In this document: positions 15,824-24,291 of the stretch, one piece after another
Layout: the number at the start of each line of letters is the position of its first letter
How positions within the stretch are numbered: position 1 is the first letter of the stretch
From: Eubacterium sp.
GTDB taxonomy: Bacteria > Bacillota > Clostridia > Oscillospirales > Acutalibacteraceae
Direction of reading: 5' to 3'
Assembly: GCA_022511225.1 (NCBI GenBank)
Contig: JAFLRZ010000008.1
Location: 38,089-92,411 of the forward strand
Length of the DNA: 54,323 nucleotides
Notes under the pieces: generated by a model
Database searches by the model: none
What the model saw: only the letters and a program-made list of their open reading frames with translations
What the model was told of the DNA's origin: nothing
Translations under genes and position numbers: made by a program

Positions 15824-16177
15824 TTATTTAAATATTATTTCATTATTGATAATCTCTCTTGCCTGATTTGCAATATTGTTCATTCTTTGCACCCATAGCA
15901 TTTGATTTTCTGCTTTGAGTTGTTCGGTTATACCTTGCTTTTCGGCAAGTTGGTTGACTAAATTGTCATACATTTTCTTTGCTCTAACATCAACATCGTG
16001 CAGATGCGAATTGAGTTTGTCACTTGTCAGAAGATTGTAATATCTTACCTTATGAAATTCTTTGAGATAATCTCTGTGCATTTGTCCCCAAATGCCTATC
16101 TCGTAATTTGTATCGGTTGAAATGAGATTAGGGAGATAAACATCTCCTACGAGCGTGTAATCAAATTCTGTTTTCAT
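15824..16177 (-). CDS. tnpV: TnpV-family transposon-encoded protein
   Basis: 117 aa. It matches the TnpV pattern known from Tn4451-type clostridial elements: YEIGIWGQMHRDYLKEF, YNLLTSDKLNSHLHDVD, and ALKAENQMLW-like ITEQLKAENQMLWVQRMNNI ending in a conserved NNEII. The role is not defined; it is a marker of mobile elements. It starts 2 nt after the stop of the truncated relaxase gene, as one operon. The serine recombinase TnpX expected in a complete element is absent. Confidence 0.85.
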   Translation of the reverse strand: MKTEFDYTLVGDVYLPNLISTDTNYEIGIWGQMHRDYLKEFHKVRYYNLLTSDKLNSHLHDVDVRAKKMYDNLVNQLAEKQGITEQLKAENQMLWVQRMNNIANQAREIINNEIIFK

Positions 16178-16179
16178 AA

Positions 16180-17172
16180 TTATAAATTCCTTTCTAATTT
16201 TTTATTTTTATTTCTTGCTTGTGCAAGCAAATTGTCCACTTGTTCTGCACCTAAAATCTTACGCAGTAATTTGTAGTCTTTTAAGCTTTTCATTTGCTCA
16301 AAATTATCTGCAAGCAGTCTGTTGTTTTGTTCTTTCAGCTCAACATTTGAAAAATACAATTTCGAGTTTTCATGTTCGCATTTTTTTAGTTTGTTCTTCA
16401 TCTTAAAGTATGCAACTACTGCTATTTTCAAGGTTGCTTTCAGCTTATCAACAAAAGGCTCAACAATTTTTGCTTTATATGTTTTTGCGGACATTAAAGG
16501 TTGTGGCTCAGGCAACTGAAATTGCTCGTCTGTTTCAAAATCTTGAGATACTTTCTTGAAAGCATCCTCACACTTAACAAGATTGGTTAATTGTTTATTA
16601 AGGATTTCAACCTCGTTTTCAAGTTCCTTGATTTCCTCACTTCGCATTTTCTTTTCATAGTCAAGAACGGACAAATGCTTTTCGTAGGTGTCAAGATGCT
16701 CCCATTCAATTCCGTGTTGTTCCATAACGGAAGCAAGAGCTTCTTTTTCAGATTCTACCCATACAGACCACTCTGTTTCTTTTCTGCCGCTACCGACATA
16801 GCCTTGATTTTTGAGTGCTTGTTTAAGTGATACTCTTGTATCAAGTCCACGTGTACTGCCTGTTGTGAAAGGCACAAAATCAATATGCAGATGCGGTGTT
16901 GCTTCATCCATATGAAGATGAGCAGAGAACACATGCAAATACAGATTTTTATCCTGAAATGATTGCATATATTCACCGAGTATCTTTTCGGCGAGCTTTC
17001 CATTTTCGCTGTCTGCTTTCATATTATCGCAGTTTCCAATTTGAATGATGATTTCGTGAAATGGCTTTTCCTGTGTACCTGATACAATCTTGTTGTAATA
17101 ATCATTGATTTTTCTATCAGACCTTGTCTGTCGGGCATTGTATCGCTCCTGAGCTTTATAGTCAAAATATAA
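16180..17172 (-). pseudogene. N-terminally truncated Mob/Pre relaxase
   Basis: Remnant of a plasmid-recombination (Mob/Pre, TnpZ-like) relaxase. The open frame continues upstream of the first ATG (17022), reading DYKAQERYNARQTRSDRKIN then EKPFHEIIIQIGN, which is typical relaxase sequence. It stops in frame at 17173-17175 without any start. The histidine motif FSAHLHMDEATPHLHIDFVP is intact, followed by a long coiled coil (KKMRSEEIKELENEVEILNK). Roughly the first 60-80 residues, with other catalytic parts, are missing. The 280-aa piece from ATG 17022 could still be made, but it is most likely non-functional. Confidence 0.75.
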
Positions 17173-17186
17173 TCACGGACAAAAGA

Positions 17187-17228
17187 AAAAATCCCGAAGC
17201 CCTTATGAATAAAGGGATTTGGGATTTA
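17187..17228 (-). terminator. Terminator after the sigma-factor gene (arm of an inverted repeat)
   Basis: On the minus strand the stem AAATCCC..CCCTT/AAGGG..GGGATTT is followed by TTTTTT. Its arm AAAATCCCGAAGCCCTT (17187-17203) is the exact reverse complement of a 17-mer at 19053-19069 on the other side of the sigma-factor gene. Confidence 0.7.
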
Positions 17229-17277
17229 TTTATATCATTTACGCTCGCGTAATTCAAGCAAACACAAAACTCATTTG

Positions 17278-18912
17278 TTATTGATTAAATATTATAGTTG
17301 TTAATGCTTGCTTTTGTTTTTTCGTTGATAATGTCAATTTATCGTTATTTATAAGTTCTTTCAGGCAATGTAAGATAAACCAAGCATCGCTGTAAAAAAT
17401 ATGTTGTAAGCCGTACATTCTCATTTTGTGTAAATGTTTTGGTGTGTTTTCGAGAACAGCCTTGATATACGGTTCTTTGAGTTCCTCAAATTCAGTTTTA
17501 TGCTTTTCTTTTATTCTATCACCAATGGATAACAATTTCTTGCGGGTTTCTTCATCTTTGATATAGACAATTTTTAAAGTGGCTTTGAATAATTCATCAA
17601 TTTTTCCACTTACGGATATATATCCTTTTTCAGCCAGATAGGCGTAATCATCATCACTCATAATTACATCATTAAATAGATTATTGAGCAGTGTTAAATC
17701 ACGAACAACAGTAAGCTGATAGTTTTCATCAATACGCTTTTTGGACCATTCGGAATCAATAGTCCATAGAGTAATTTTATCTGTAAGGCCATTCCAAAAA
17801 GGTCCTCTGAAATGTTTCATTTCCTCGTTATACATCGGCGGCTTTATATCAGGTGACTCAACAGAAGCATAGCAAATATTCTTGCCTCCGTCAGGTCGTA
17901 TAGTGTAAACATCGGAAAACGCAATGCTATTATCCATTGTATTTTCACCGCTAAAAGACGCAATAAACGGAATAAGTGCCCACATAAGAAAATTAACATC
18001 GTTGTATCCACCTATAATGCCGTCGCAATGCAGCAAATCCAAATTCATAAGTTCATCATACAACTCATTTGCAAAAATCCTTGCCGCTTTCATATACATT
18101 TCATCCTGTAAACGGTTAAGCTGTTCAGTAGGTTCTGATATGAGAATATTGCAAAGATATTTATTTTTCTGCTTTAGCAAAAAGCCGTACTCTTCAAGAT
18201 ATTCTGCTTCACTTTCAACGTAAACCGGTGAAACACCTAATTCATCAGCAATTTCATTTATTGTCTTTGCTTCATTTTTCACGGTGTAAACAATATTTTG
18301 TGAAATAGCAGAGCGGAAGAAATTTGATATATCTCCCTTTGTTCCGATTTTACCGCTGAAAGTGCACATTTCAAACTTTATTGGATTAAACTTTAATTCA
18401 CTTGGCTGTCGCATAATTTTCATACCTCTTTTTAATTCTTTCTTGGTTTCAAATAAGTGCCATTTTACTGTACCGACAGAAATACTCAGCTCTTCTGCAA
18501 TTTTCTCTTGCTTTTTATTTTCATAGTAATACATAATTACTATTCGTCGTTGTAGCTTTGAAAGATGCGCTATTTCAGTATGTAATTTTGCTATTTCTTC
18601 ATGCTCTATAAGTGATAAATCAACACTTGGAGAATTATCATAGAGATGGTCAGCAACATCATCGATTGGTATTACTGAAAAACTGTAATTGTTATTACGG
18701 TAATAATTGCTTAAGCAGTTGTGCGCGATAGTCCATATGTAACTAGAAATATCCTCAATATTATCACACTTACACAAAGCAATAAAAATCTTTGCAATAA
18801 TATCTTGTGCTAAATCTTCTGCATCTTCTAAGTTTTTACAACGCTTCAAAGCAAAACCAAAGACGGGTTTTAAATATTCTGTTGTTATTCTTTCGGAATC
18901 AGTTCTGTTCAT
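17278..18912 (-). CDS. ECF-type sigma factor with long C-terminal extension
   Basis: 544 aa from ATG 18912, preceded by AAGGAGA (an upstream ATG at 18939 lacks a site). Residues 1-170 are a sigma-70-family factor: region 2 (KRCKNLEDAEDLAQDIIAKI, SSYIWTIAHNCLSNYYR) and region 4 HTH (LQRRIVIMYYYENKKQEKIA then ELSISVGTVKWHL). Residues about 215-260 look like a winged-helix (INEIADELGVSPVYVESEAE). The remaining ~280 residues are an uncharacterised, mostly soluble domain. A built-in sensor in place of a separate anti-sigma factor is plausible. An ECF-type promoter lies upstream, suggesting autoregulation. Confidence 0.85.
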   Translation of the reverse strand: MNRTDSERITTEYLKPVFGFALKRCKNLEDAEDLAQDIIAKIFIALCKCDNIEDISSYIWTIAHNCLSNYYRNNNYSFSVIPIDDVADHLYDNSPSVDLSLIEHEEIAKLHTEIAHLSKLQRRIVIMYYYENKKQEKIAEELSISVGTVKWHLFETKKELKRGMKIMRQPSELKFNPIKFEMCTFSGKIGTKGDISNFFRSAISQNIVYTVKNEAKTINEIADELGVSPVYVESEAEYLEEYGFLLKQKNKYLCNILISEPTEQLNRLQDEMYMKAARIFANELYDELMNLDLLHCDGIIGGYNDVNFLMWALIPFIASFSGENTMDNSIAFSDVYTIRPDGGKNICYASVESPDIKPPMYNEEMKHFRGPFWNGLTDKITLWTIDSEWSKKRIDENYQLTVVRDLTLLNNLFNDVIMSDDDYAYLAEKGYISVSGKIDELFKATLKIVYIKDEETRKKLLSIGDRIKEKHKTEFEELKEPYIKAVLENTPKHLHKMRMYGLQHIFYSDAWFILHCLKELINNDKLTLSTKKQKQALTTIIFNQ

Positions 18913-18943
18913 TTTTCTCTCCTTGAAAGCTGCTTTCACTTAT

Positions 18944-18971
18944 ATAGACACAAGAAATTAAAAATGGTTGG
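18944..18971 (-). promoter_or_regulatory. Candidate ECF-type promoter
   Basis: Minus strand: CCAACC (18966-18971) then about 16 nt then GTCTAT (18944-18949), resembling the AACC .. GTC pattern used by many Firmicute ECF sigma factors. It lies about 32 nt upstream of the sigma gene, so the factor may activate itself. Confidence 0.5.
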
Positions 18972-19028
18972 TTTTTTTTTGATGATAAAACAATAAAATT
19001 ATACAAGATTTTTATGTTTGACAACAAA

Positions 19029-19069
19029 AAAATCCCGAAACTCTTTACATACAAGGGCTTCGGGATTTT
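19029..19069 (-). terminator. Minus-strand terminator upstream of the sigma gene
   Basis: AAAATCCCGAA (19029-19039) pairs with TTCGGGATTTT (19059-19069), and seven T residues follow on the minus strand. It ends leftward transcription arriving from the guaA side. Confidence 0.7.
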
Positions 19070-19417
19070 GTTTGCTATTCCCACTTCACAATTCTTAAAC
19101 AATTCTGTTTGGGAATTATTATCTGCCGTATCTGTGTATCCTTTGATTATCTGAATTATTCATATTATCCAGCCTATATACCTTTTTGTTATTATTTTAT
19201 TATAGCCACTGATAACAGGAAACAATTGTGCTGTGGATAATAGTTTATTTTATTACTTTGATACAATAAAGGAATATTATAATCCATAAAAGTGTAAAAG
19301 AGATTGGTAAAATCAAATCAATTTTGACGCGAGTTTGTCTCGTATTATACTTTAATTTTGGCTTATTTTCTGATTTAGCCAGTATATTATTGATTTTTTT
19401 ACGAATATCCTTATTCT
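19070..19417. other. AT-rich non-coding stretch at island boundary
   Basis: No gene is supportable here. The only distinct element is a degenerate tmRNA T-arm-like sequence at 19321-19342, listed separately. Confidence 0.6.
19321..19342 (+). repeat. Degenerate tmRNA 3'-end copy (possible att relic)
   Basis: ATTTTGACGCGAGTTTGTCTCG aligns with ATTTTGGACGCGAGTTCGACTCTCG of tmRNA (1564-1588) at 21 of 25 columns with two small gaps, in the same orientation. This is what a worn attachment site of an element integrated in ssrA would look like. Chance similarity cannot be excluded. Confidence 0.45.
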
Positions 19418-19720
19418 TTAGGTAAGTATCTCATCTAATGGTTTCTTACACAGTTTAGTTTTCTCAGTAATCTCTTCTCCACAATCATTAAATTTATTCT
19501 CTAAATTAAATTTATGGAAATCACAGATAATGGTTCGAATTCTTATAACTCTAAACCAAATAAACCACAATTGAAATAAAGCTATTCCTACACAAGCACA
19601 GGTTAATACGACGCTTTTGGTAAAAATCATACCTGCGGCTAATAGAAACGATTACGATGCAATCATGTTAGATCGATAAGATTGTATATGTGCCTCATAT
19701 GTGCTCCATTTATCACTCAT
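19418..19720 (-). pseudogene. Small membrane protein broken by an in-frame TAA
   Basis: From ATG 19720 (AAGGAGA upstream) the frame reads MSDKWSTYEAHIQSYRSNMI, then AS, then TAA at codon 23 (19652-19654). It continues uninterrupted in the same frame (SFLLAAGMIFTKSVVLTCAC and IALFQLWFIWFRVIRIRTII) to TAA at 19418. The intact product would be a 100-aa protein with two membrane segments. A CAA or CAG to TAA change is the simple explanation. Family not recognised. Internal re-initiation at ATG 19630 could still make a 70-aa fragment. Confidence 0.7.
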
Positions 19721-19761
19721 TACATCTCCTTAACGCTCAAACTAAAAAAACCATCAGAAAC

Positions 19762-21312
19762 TTACTCCCACTCCACTGTTCCGGGGGGTTTTGAGGTGAT
19801 GTCGTAAACTACTCTGTTTACCTTATCGACTTCATTTGTAATTCTGTTTGATACCTTTGCGAGAATTTCGTATGGAATTCTTGCCCAGTCGGCAGTCATA
19901 AAGTCATCGGTCGTTACGGCTCTTATAGCGATGAGGTTTTCGTACGTTCTGTGATCACCCATAACACCGACTGTATTTACACCGGGGAGAACGCAGAAGA
20001 ACTGTGCAAGATTCTTCTCATAGCCGTTTTTAGCCATTTCGTCGCGAAGCACCCAATCGGCTTCCTGTAAAATTTTAATTTTTTCGGCTGTTATCTCACC
20101 GATAATTCTTACACCGAGTCCGGGACCCGGAAACGGCTGACGCCAAACAAGCTCTTTAGGGATTCCAAGCTTTTCACCGACTGCTCTTACCTCGTCCTTA
20201 AACAAATCACCAAGCGGCTCAATAGTACCGCAAAACTTGATATCATCAGGCATTTTAGCCATATTATGATGTGTTTTGATTACTGCCGTGTTTGCCTTTC
20301 CGTCACTCTTGCCTTTGCCTGATTCAATTCTGTCAGGATAAATCGTACCCTGAGCAAAAAATCCGTCTTCTGAAATTTTTCTGATTTCATCCCAGAAAAC
20401 CTTATAAAACTCTTCACCAATGATATTCCTTTTTTGTTCAGGCTCGGTCACACCCTTAAGCTTTGAAATGAAGGTATCTGCACAGTTTACTCTGACAAAA
20501 TTCATATCAAAAAGTGAGGTGAAGGTCTTTTCTACAAAATCGCCCTCATCCTTACGCATTAAGCCTTGGTCAACAAAAACGCAGGTGAGCTGATTGCCGA
20601 CTGCACGGGATAAAAGACCGGCTGCAACGGATGAATCAACACCGCCTGAAAGACCGAGCACAACCTGCTTGCTGCCGATTTGCTCACGAAGCTTTGCAAC
20701 AGTATTATCAATAAAATTATCCATCACCCAATCGCCCGAACAGCCGCAAACCTCATAAAGGAAATTATAAAGCACCTGCTTGCCGTATTCGGAATGAGTA
20801 ACCTCAGGATGAAACTGAACGGCATAAATATTTTTTTCAGCATTCTGCATTGCGGCACACGGGCAGTCATTTGTTTTGCCTACAATCTCATAGCCGTCAG
20901 GAGGAGAGGAAATATAATCAGTATGACTCATCCATACAACTGATTTTTCAGGAATGTCTTTAAAAAGCTTAGAAGTCTGATTAGTTACGCTAAGCTCAAT
21001 CTTGCCGTATTCTGACACAGGAGCAGTTTTTACCTCACCGTCAGCCATCCAAGCAATAAGCTGACAGCCATAGCAAATGCCGAGAATCGGAATACCAAGC
21101 TCAAGAATATCCTTTGTATAATGAGGCGAGCTCATATCGAATACAGAATTAGGTCCGCCGGTAAAAATGATACCCTTGTAATTGTTTGCTTTGATTGTTT
21201 CAAGGTCGGTAGTGTACGGTAGAATTTCAGCATATACCTTGTGATCACGCACACGCCTTGCGATTAACTGATTATACTGACCGCCAAAGTCAAGAACTAA
21301 GATTTTTTCCAT
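19762..21312 (-). CDS. guaA: GMP synthase (glutamine-hydrolysing)
   Basis: 516 aa, full length. Converts XMP to GMP using ATP and glutamine-derived ammonia. N-terminal class I amidotransferase with the nucleophile Cys80 in GICYGCQ and the later FHPEV. ATP-pyrophosphatase P-loop LSGGVDSSVA (about 220). The C-terminal dimerisation domain ends in the family signature KPPGTVEWE. AAGGAGG precedes the ATG. It follows purA on the same strand, so the AMP- and GMP-forming branch enzymes are neighbours. Confidence 0.98.
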   Translation of the reverse strand: MEKILVLDFGGQYNQLIARRVRDHKVYAEILPYTTDLETIKANNYKGIIFTGGPNSVFDMSSPHYTKDILELGIPILGICYGCQLIAWMADGEVKTAPVSEYGKIELSVTNQTSKLFKDIPEKSVVWMSHTDYISSPPDGYEIVGKTNDCPCAAMQNAEKNIYAVQFHPEVTHSEYGKQVLYNFLYEVCGCSGDWVMDNFIDNTVAKLREQIGSKQVVLGLSGGVDSSVAAGLLSRAVGNQLTCVFVDQGLMRKDEGDFVEKTFTSLFDMNFVRVNCADTFISKLKGVTEPEQKRNIIGEEFYKVFWDEIRKISEDGFFAQGTIYPDRIESGKGKSDGKANTAVIKTHHNMAKMPDDIKFCGTIEPLGDLFKDEVRAVGEKLGIPKELVWRQPFPGPGLGVRIIGEITAEKIKILQEADWVLRDEMAKNGYEKNLAQFFCVLPGVNTVGVMGDHRTYENLIAIRAVTTDDFMTADWARIPYEILAKVSNRITNEVDKVNRVVYDITSKPPGTVEWE

Positions 21313-21339
21313 ATTTTTTCCTCCTTTTTATCAAATAAA

Positions 21340-21362
21340 GCTGCCAAAATGGCAGCTTTTAG
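21340..21362 (-). terminator. Terminator-like hairpin after purA
   Basis: AAAGCTGCC/GGCAGCTTT in the purA-guaA gap, with a weak T-run on the minus strand. It may reduce read-through from purA into guaA. Confidence 0.55.
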
Positions 21363-22643
21363 TTATTTATTTCTATAAATAATCGCTTCTCTTTCAGGGC
21401 CGTTTGATACCATTGTGATAGGATATCCGAGCTCTTTTTCTATAAACTCAACATAATCCCTTGTTTCCTGAGGAAGCTCATCGTAGTTTCTGATACCGCG
21501 AATGTCGCAGTGCCATCCCTTCATTGTTTTGAGCACAGGCTTGCACTTTTTAAGCGTAGGAGTAGTAGGGAAGTCGGTGATGATTTCGCCGTCAACCTCA
21601 TAGCCTGTACAAATCTTAATTTCTTCAAGATAAGAAAGGCAGTCAAGTGCAGTCATAACAACCTGAGTTGCGCCCTGACATTCAACACCGTAGCGTGTTG
21701 CAACGCAGTCAAACCATCCTACTCTTCTCGGTCTGCCTGTTGTAGCACCGAATTCACCCTTGTCGCCTCCGTGGATACGAAGCTCCTGGGCCTCGTCTTC
21801 ATCAAGTATTTCTGATACAAACTCACCGGCACCTACAGCAGATGAATAAGCCTTTGTAACTACTACAATATCTTCAATTGCGTGAGGAGGAAGTCCTGCA
21901 CCAACGGCACCGTAGCCTGCGAGCGTTGATGATGACGTAACCATAGGATAAATACCGAAATCAGGGTCCTTGAGTGTGCCGAGCTGACCCTCAAGAAGAA
22001 TGTTCTTGCCCTGCTTGTGAGCATTCATAAGATACGTATGAGTATCGCATACGTAAGGAGCAATTTTTTCTCTGTATTCTACACAGGTATTGAAAAGCTT
22101 GTCCTCATCAAGAAGCGGCTTGTTATATACGTGTTTAAGTGTGAGATTTTTAAGCGTACAGATATTTTTAATCTTTGCCTTGAGAGTTTCGTCATCAAAA
22201 AGCTCGTTAACCTGAATACCTATTTTTGCGTATTTGTCACTGAAAAAAGGTGCTATACCGCTCTTTGTTGAGCCAAACGCATTTTTGCCGAGCCTTTCCT
22301 CCTCATATTCATCAAGAAGAATATGATACGGCATAAGGATCTGCGCTCTTTCGCTGACTAAAAGATTTGGGTTAAGTCCTGCAGCCTTAACGTCCTCAAG
22401 CTCAGCCAAAAACTTATTGATGTCGAGTGCAACACCGTTACCGATAATGCAGGTGGTGTGGTCATAGCATACACCTGACGGCATTAAATGAAATGCAAAT
22501 CTTCCGTGCTCGTTGATGATTGTGTGTCCGGCATTTGCGCCACCCTGAAAACGAACGACAATATCACTCTGTCCTGCGAACATATCCGTGATTTTACCCT
22601 TTCCCTCGTCACCCCAGTTGGCTCCTACGATAGCTCTTATCAT
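21363..22643 (-). CDS. purA: Adenylosuccinate synthase
   Basis: 426 aa, full length. Joins IMP and aspartate using GTP in the first step from IMP to AMP. Signature GANWGDEGKGKI (residues 7-18) holds the catalytic Asp and the P-loop. Also visible are GNGVALDI, and GATTGRPRRVGWFD with the 300s loop. CAGGAGA precedes the ATG. It has its own consensus promoter, and no purine riboswitch is recognisable in the short leader. Confidence 0.98.
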   Translation of the reverse strand: MIRAIVGANWGDEGKGKITDMFAGQSDIVVRFQGGANAGHTIINEHGRFAFHLMPSGVCYDHTTCIIGNGVALDINKFLAELEDVKAAGLNPNLLVSERAQILMPYHILLDEYEEERLGKNAFGSTKSGIAPFFSDKYAKIGIQVNELFDDETLKAKIKNICTLKNLTLKHVYNKPLLDEDKLFNTCVEYREKIAPYVCDTHTYLMNAHKQGKNILLEGQLGTLKDPDFGIYPMVTSSSTLAGYGAVGAGLPPHAIEDIVVVTKAYSSAVGAGEFVSEILDEDEAQELRIHGGDKGEFGATTGRPRRVGWFDCVATRYGVECQGATQVVMTALDCLSYLEEIKICTGYEVDGEIITDFPTTPTLKKCKPVLKTMKGWHCDIRGIRNYDELPQETRDYVEFIEKELGYPITMVSNGPEREAIIYRNK

Positions 22644-22691
22644 AGATGAAATCTCCTGTCTTTCACATACTTAAGTTTTAAGATACGATTA

Positions 22692-22720
22692 ATTATAATA
22701 TAGATAGTAGTCAAAGTCAA
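22692..22720 (-). promoter_or_regulatory. purA promoter
   Basis: Minus strand TTGACT (22715-22720), 17 nt, TATAAT (22692-22697), about 48 nt upstream of the ATG. Confidence 0.8.
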
Positions 22721-22753
22721 CAATCAGCTTGCAGAAAAGTTTGAATTTAAGAC

Positions 22754-22818
22754 AGACTCTCTAAAAAGATGGCTGTGTAAGTATTTCGGCGCGGTTATGC
22801 TCTTTTTCGACAGTCTGA
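22754..22818. repeat. Long imperfect hairpin in the purA/GH28 spacer
   Basis: CAGACT (22754-22759)/AGTCTG (22813-22818) with inner AAAAAGA (22764-22770)/TCTTTTT (22802-22808) and a GC-rich centre. It could be a dispersed intergenic repeat or a worn terminator. Confidence 0.4.
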
Positions 22819-22908
22819 ATATTACTTTACTAAAGCTTAATTTATTTATTGTAAAGGTTATTCATTTATGATATTATAATGTAAGAAATATATTCAGAGG
22901 ACAGATAT

Positions 22909-24282
22909 ATGAAAATTTACAATGTTATGCAGTACGGTGCAAAGGGTGACGGCAAAACGAATGATGCCTTTTCCATTCAGCACGCAATTGATGATTGTGC
23001 AAAAAACGGCGGAGGTCAGGTTGTACTTCCGAGTGGGCACGTATTTTACAGCGATTCGATAAGGCTTAAAAAGAACGTTGATTTACATATCCAAAAGGGT
23101 GCAAGTATTAAGGCGACCTCTAATATTGACGGATATATCAGACCTAATAAGCTAATTAACGATCCCAAAACTGCGCTTATAGGTAATCCTGTTACAGGTA
23201 AGCCGAGCTTTGTGTTTATCTATGCCTATGAGGCTGATGGCTGTACGATAAGCGGTGAGGGTACAATTGATGCTAACGGCCATGCATTCGTTGCAAGAAA
23301 GGATCAGTATTATGTAACGGGTGATTTTTATCCAAGACCTACCGTGATTTACGTTGAAAAGAGTAATAATATTACTTTTAAGGAATTTACAGTTGTAGAC
23401 GCACCGTTCTGGACACTTCATCCAGCCGGCTGTGATGACGTGCTTATTGACAAAATCAGAATACTTAATGACCTTGACGTTGCAAACAGTGATGGTATTG
23501 ACCCTGATCATTGCTCTAATGTAAGGATTATCGGATGCCACGTTGAATGTGCTGATGACTGCATATGCCTTAAGGCTTCGAAGGGCAACAGTGAGTACGG
23601 CCCTTGTGAAAATGTTATTATTGACGGGTGCACGTTGATTTCAACGTCTGCCGCTATCAAAATAGGTACGGAGGGCGTCGGAGATTTCAAAAACGTAATC
23701 GTTTCAAACTGTATTATCAGCCGTTCAAACAGAGGGCTTTCTATTCAAATTCGTGACGGCGGATGCGTTGAAAACGTTACGTACCAAAACATAATGGTTG
23801 AAACAAGACGCTTTTGTCCTGATTGGTGGGGAACAGCCGAGCCTATCGTTATCACAACCTTTAACCGTGACGAAAATACAAAGAGCGGTACGATTAAGAA
23901 CATTCGATTCTTTAACGTAACGACTAAGGGCGAAAACGGAGTGCTCATTCACGGCAATGCCGATAATATTATTGAGGACATTACCTTTGAAAATTGCAGT
24001 ATAGAGCTTACTAAGACAAGCAAATGGAAGTGTGGTCTTTATGATCTTCGACCCTGCCTTGATTACGGTGTTGAGGAATTTGACAATTCCGCGTTCTTCA
24101 TCAGATACGCAAAGAACGTTACTATCGAAAAAACAAGGACGAAATGGGGTAATCTGTGCGAAAGCTACAAGCACGCGATTGATGCAGAAAACGTAGAAAA
24201 TCTTGAGCTTATTCGTTTTAACGGACATTCTGCAGATGAAAAAACAGAGGACTTCAAATTTAATAACGTAAGTCTTGTATAG
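22909..24282 (+). CDS. GH28 polygalacturonase-like glycosidase
   Basis: 457-aa right-handed beta-helix enzyme of glycoside hydrolase family 28, which hydrolyses galacturonic acid links in pectin fragments. It starts with the pectate-lyase-like YNVMQYGAKGDGKTND. The catalytic carboxylates fit NSDGIDPDHC (about 194-203) and ADDCICLK (about 215-222). The RIK-like motif is represented by IQIRDGG. No signal peptide is present, so it probably acts in the cytoplasm on imported oligogalacturonides. AGAGGA precedes the ATG. It is co-transcribed with a SecB-like gene. Confidence 0.88.
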   Translation: MKIYNVMQYGAKGDGKTNDAFSIQHAIDDCAKNGGGQVVLPSGHVFYSDSIRLKKNVDLHIQKGASIKATSNIDGYIRPNKLINDPKTALIGNPVTGKPSFVFIYAYEADGCTISGEGTIDANGHAFVARKDQYYVTGDFYPRPTVIYVEKSNNITFKEFTVVDAPFWTLHPAGCDDVLIDKIRILNDLDVANSDGIDPDHCSNVRIIGCHVECADDCICLKASKGNSEYGPCENVIIDGCTLISTSAAIKIGTEGVGDFKNVIVSNCIISRSNRGLSIQIRDGGCVENVTYQNIMVETRRFCPDWWGTAEPIVITTFNRDENTKSGTIKNIRFFNVTTKGENGVLIHGNADNIIEDITFENCSIELTKTSKWKCGLYDLRPCLDYGVEEFDNSAFFIRYAKNVTIEKTRTKWGNLCESYKHAIDAENVENLELIRFNGHSADEKTEDFKFNNVSLV

Positions 24283-24291
24283 GAGGATAAA

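Noticed and set aside
1600-19400. Integrase or serine recombinase for the island
   Set aside because: No tyrosine-recombinase or TnpX-like reading frame is present on either strand; absence is stated rather than guessed.
22644-22691. Purine riboswitch before purA
   Set aside because: The leader from the consensus promoter to the ATG is only about 48 nt and shows no purine-aptamer junction sequence.
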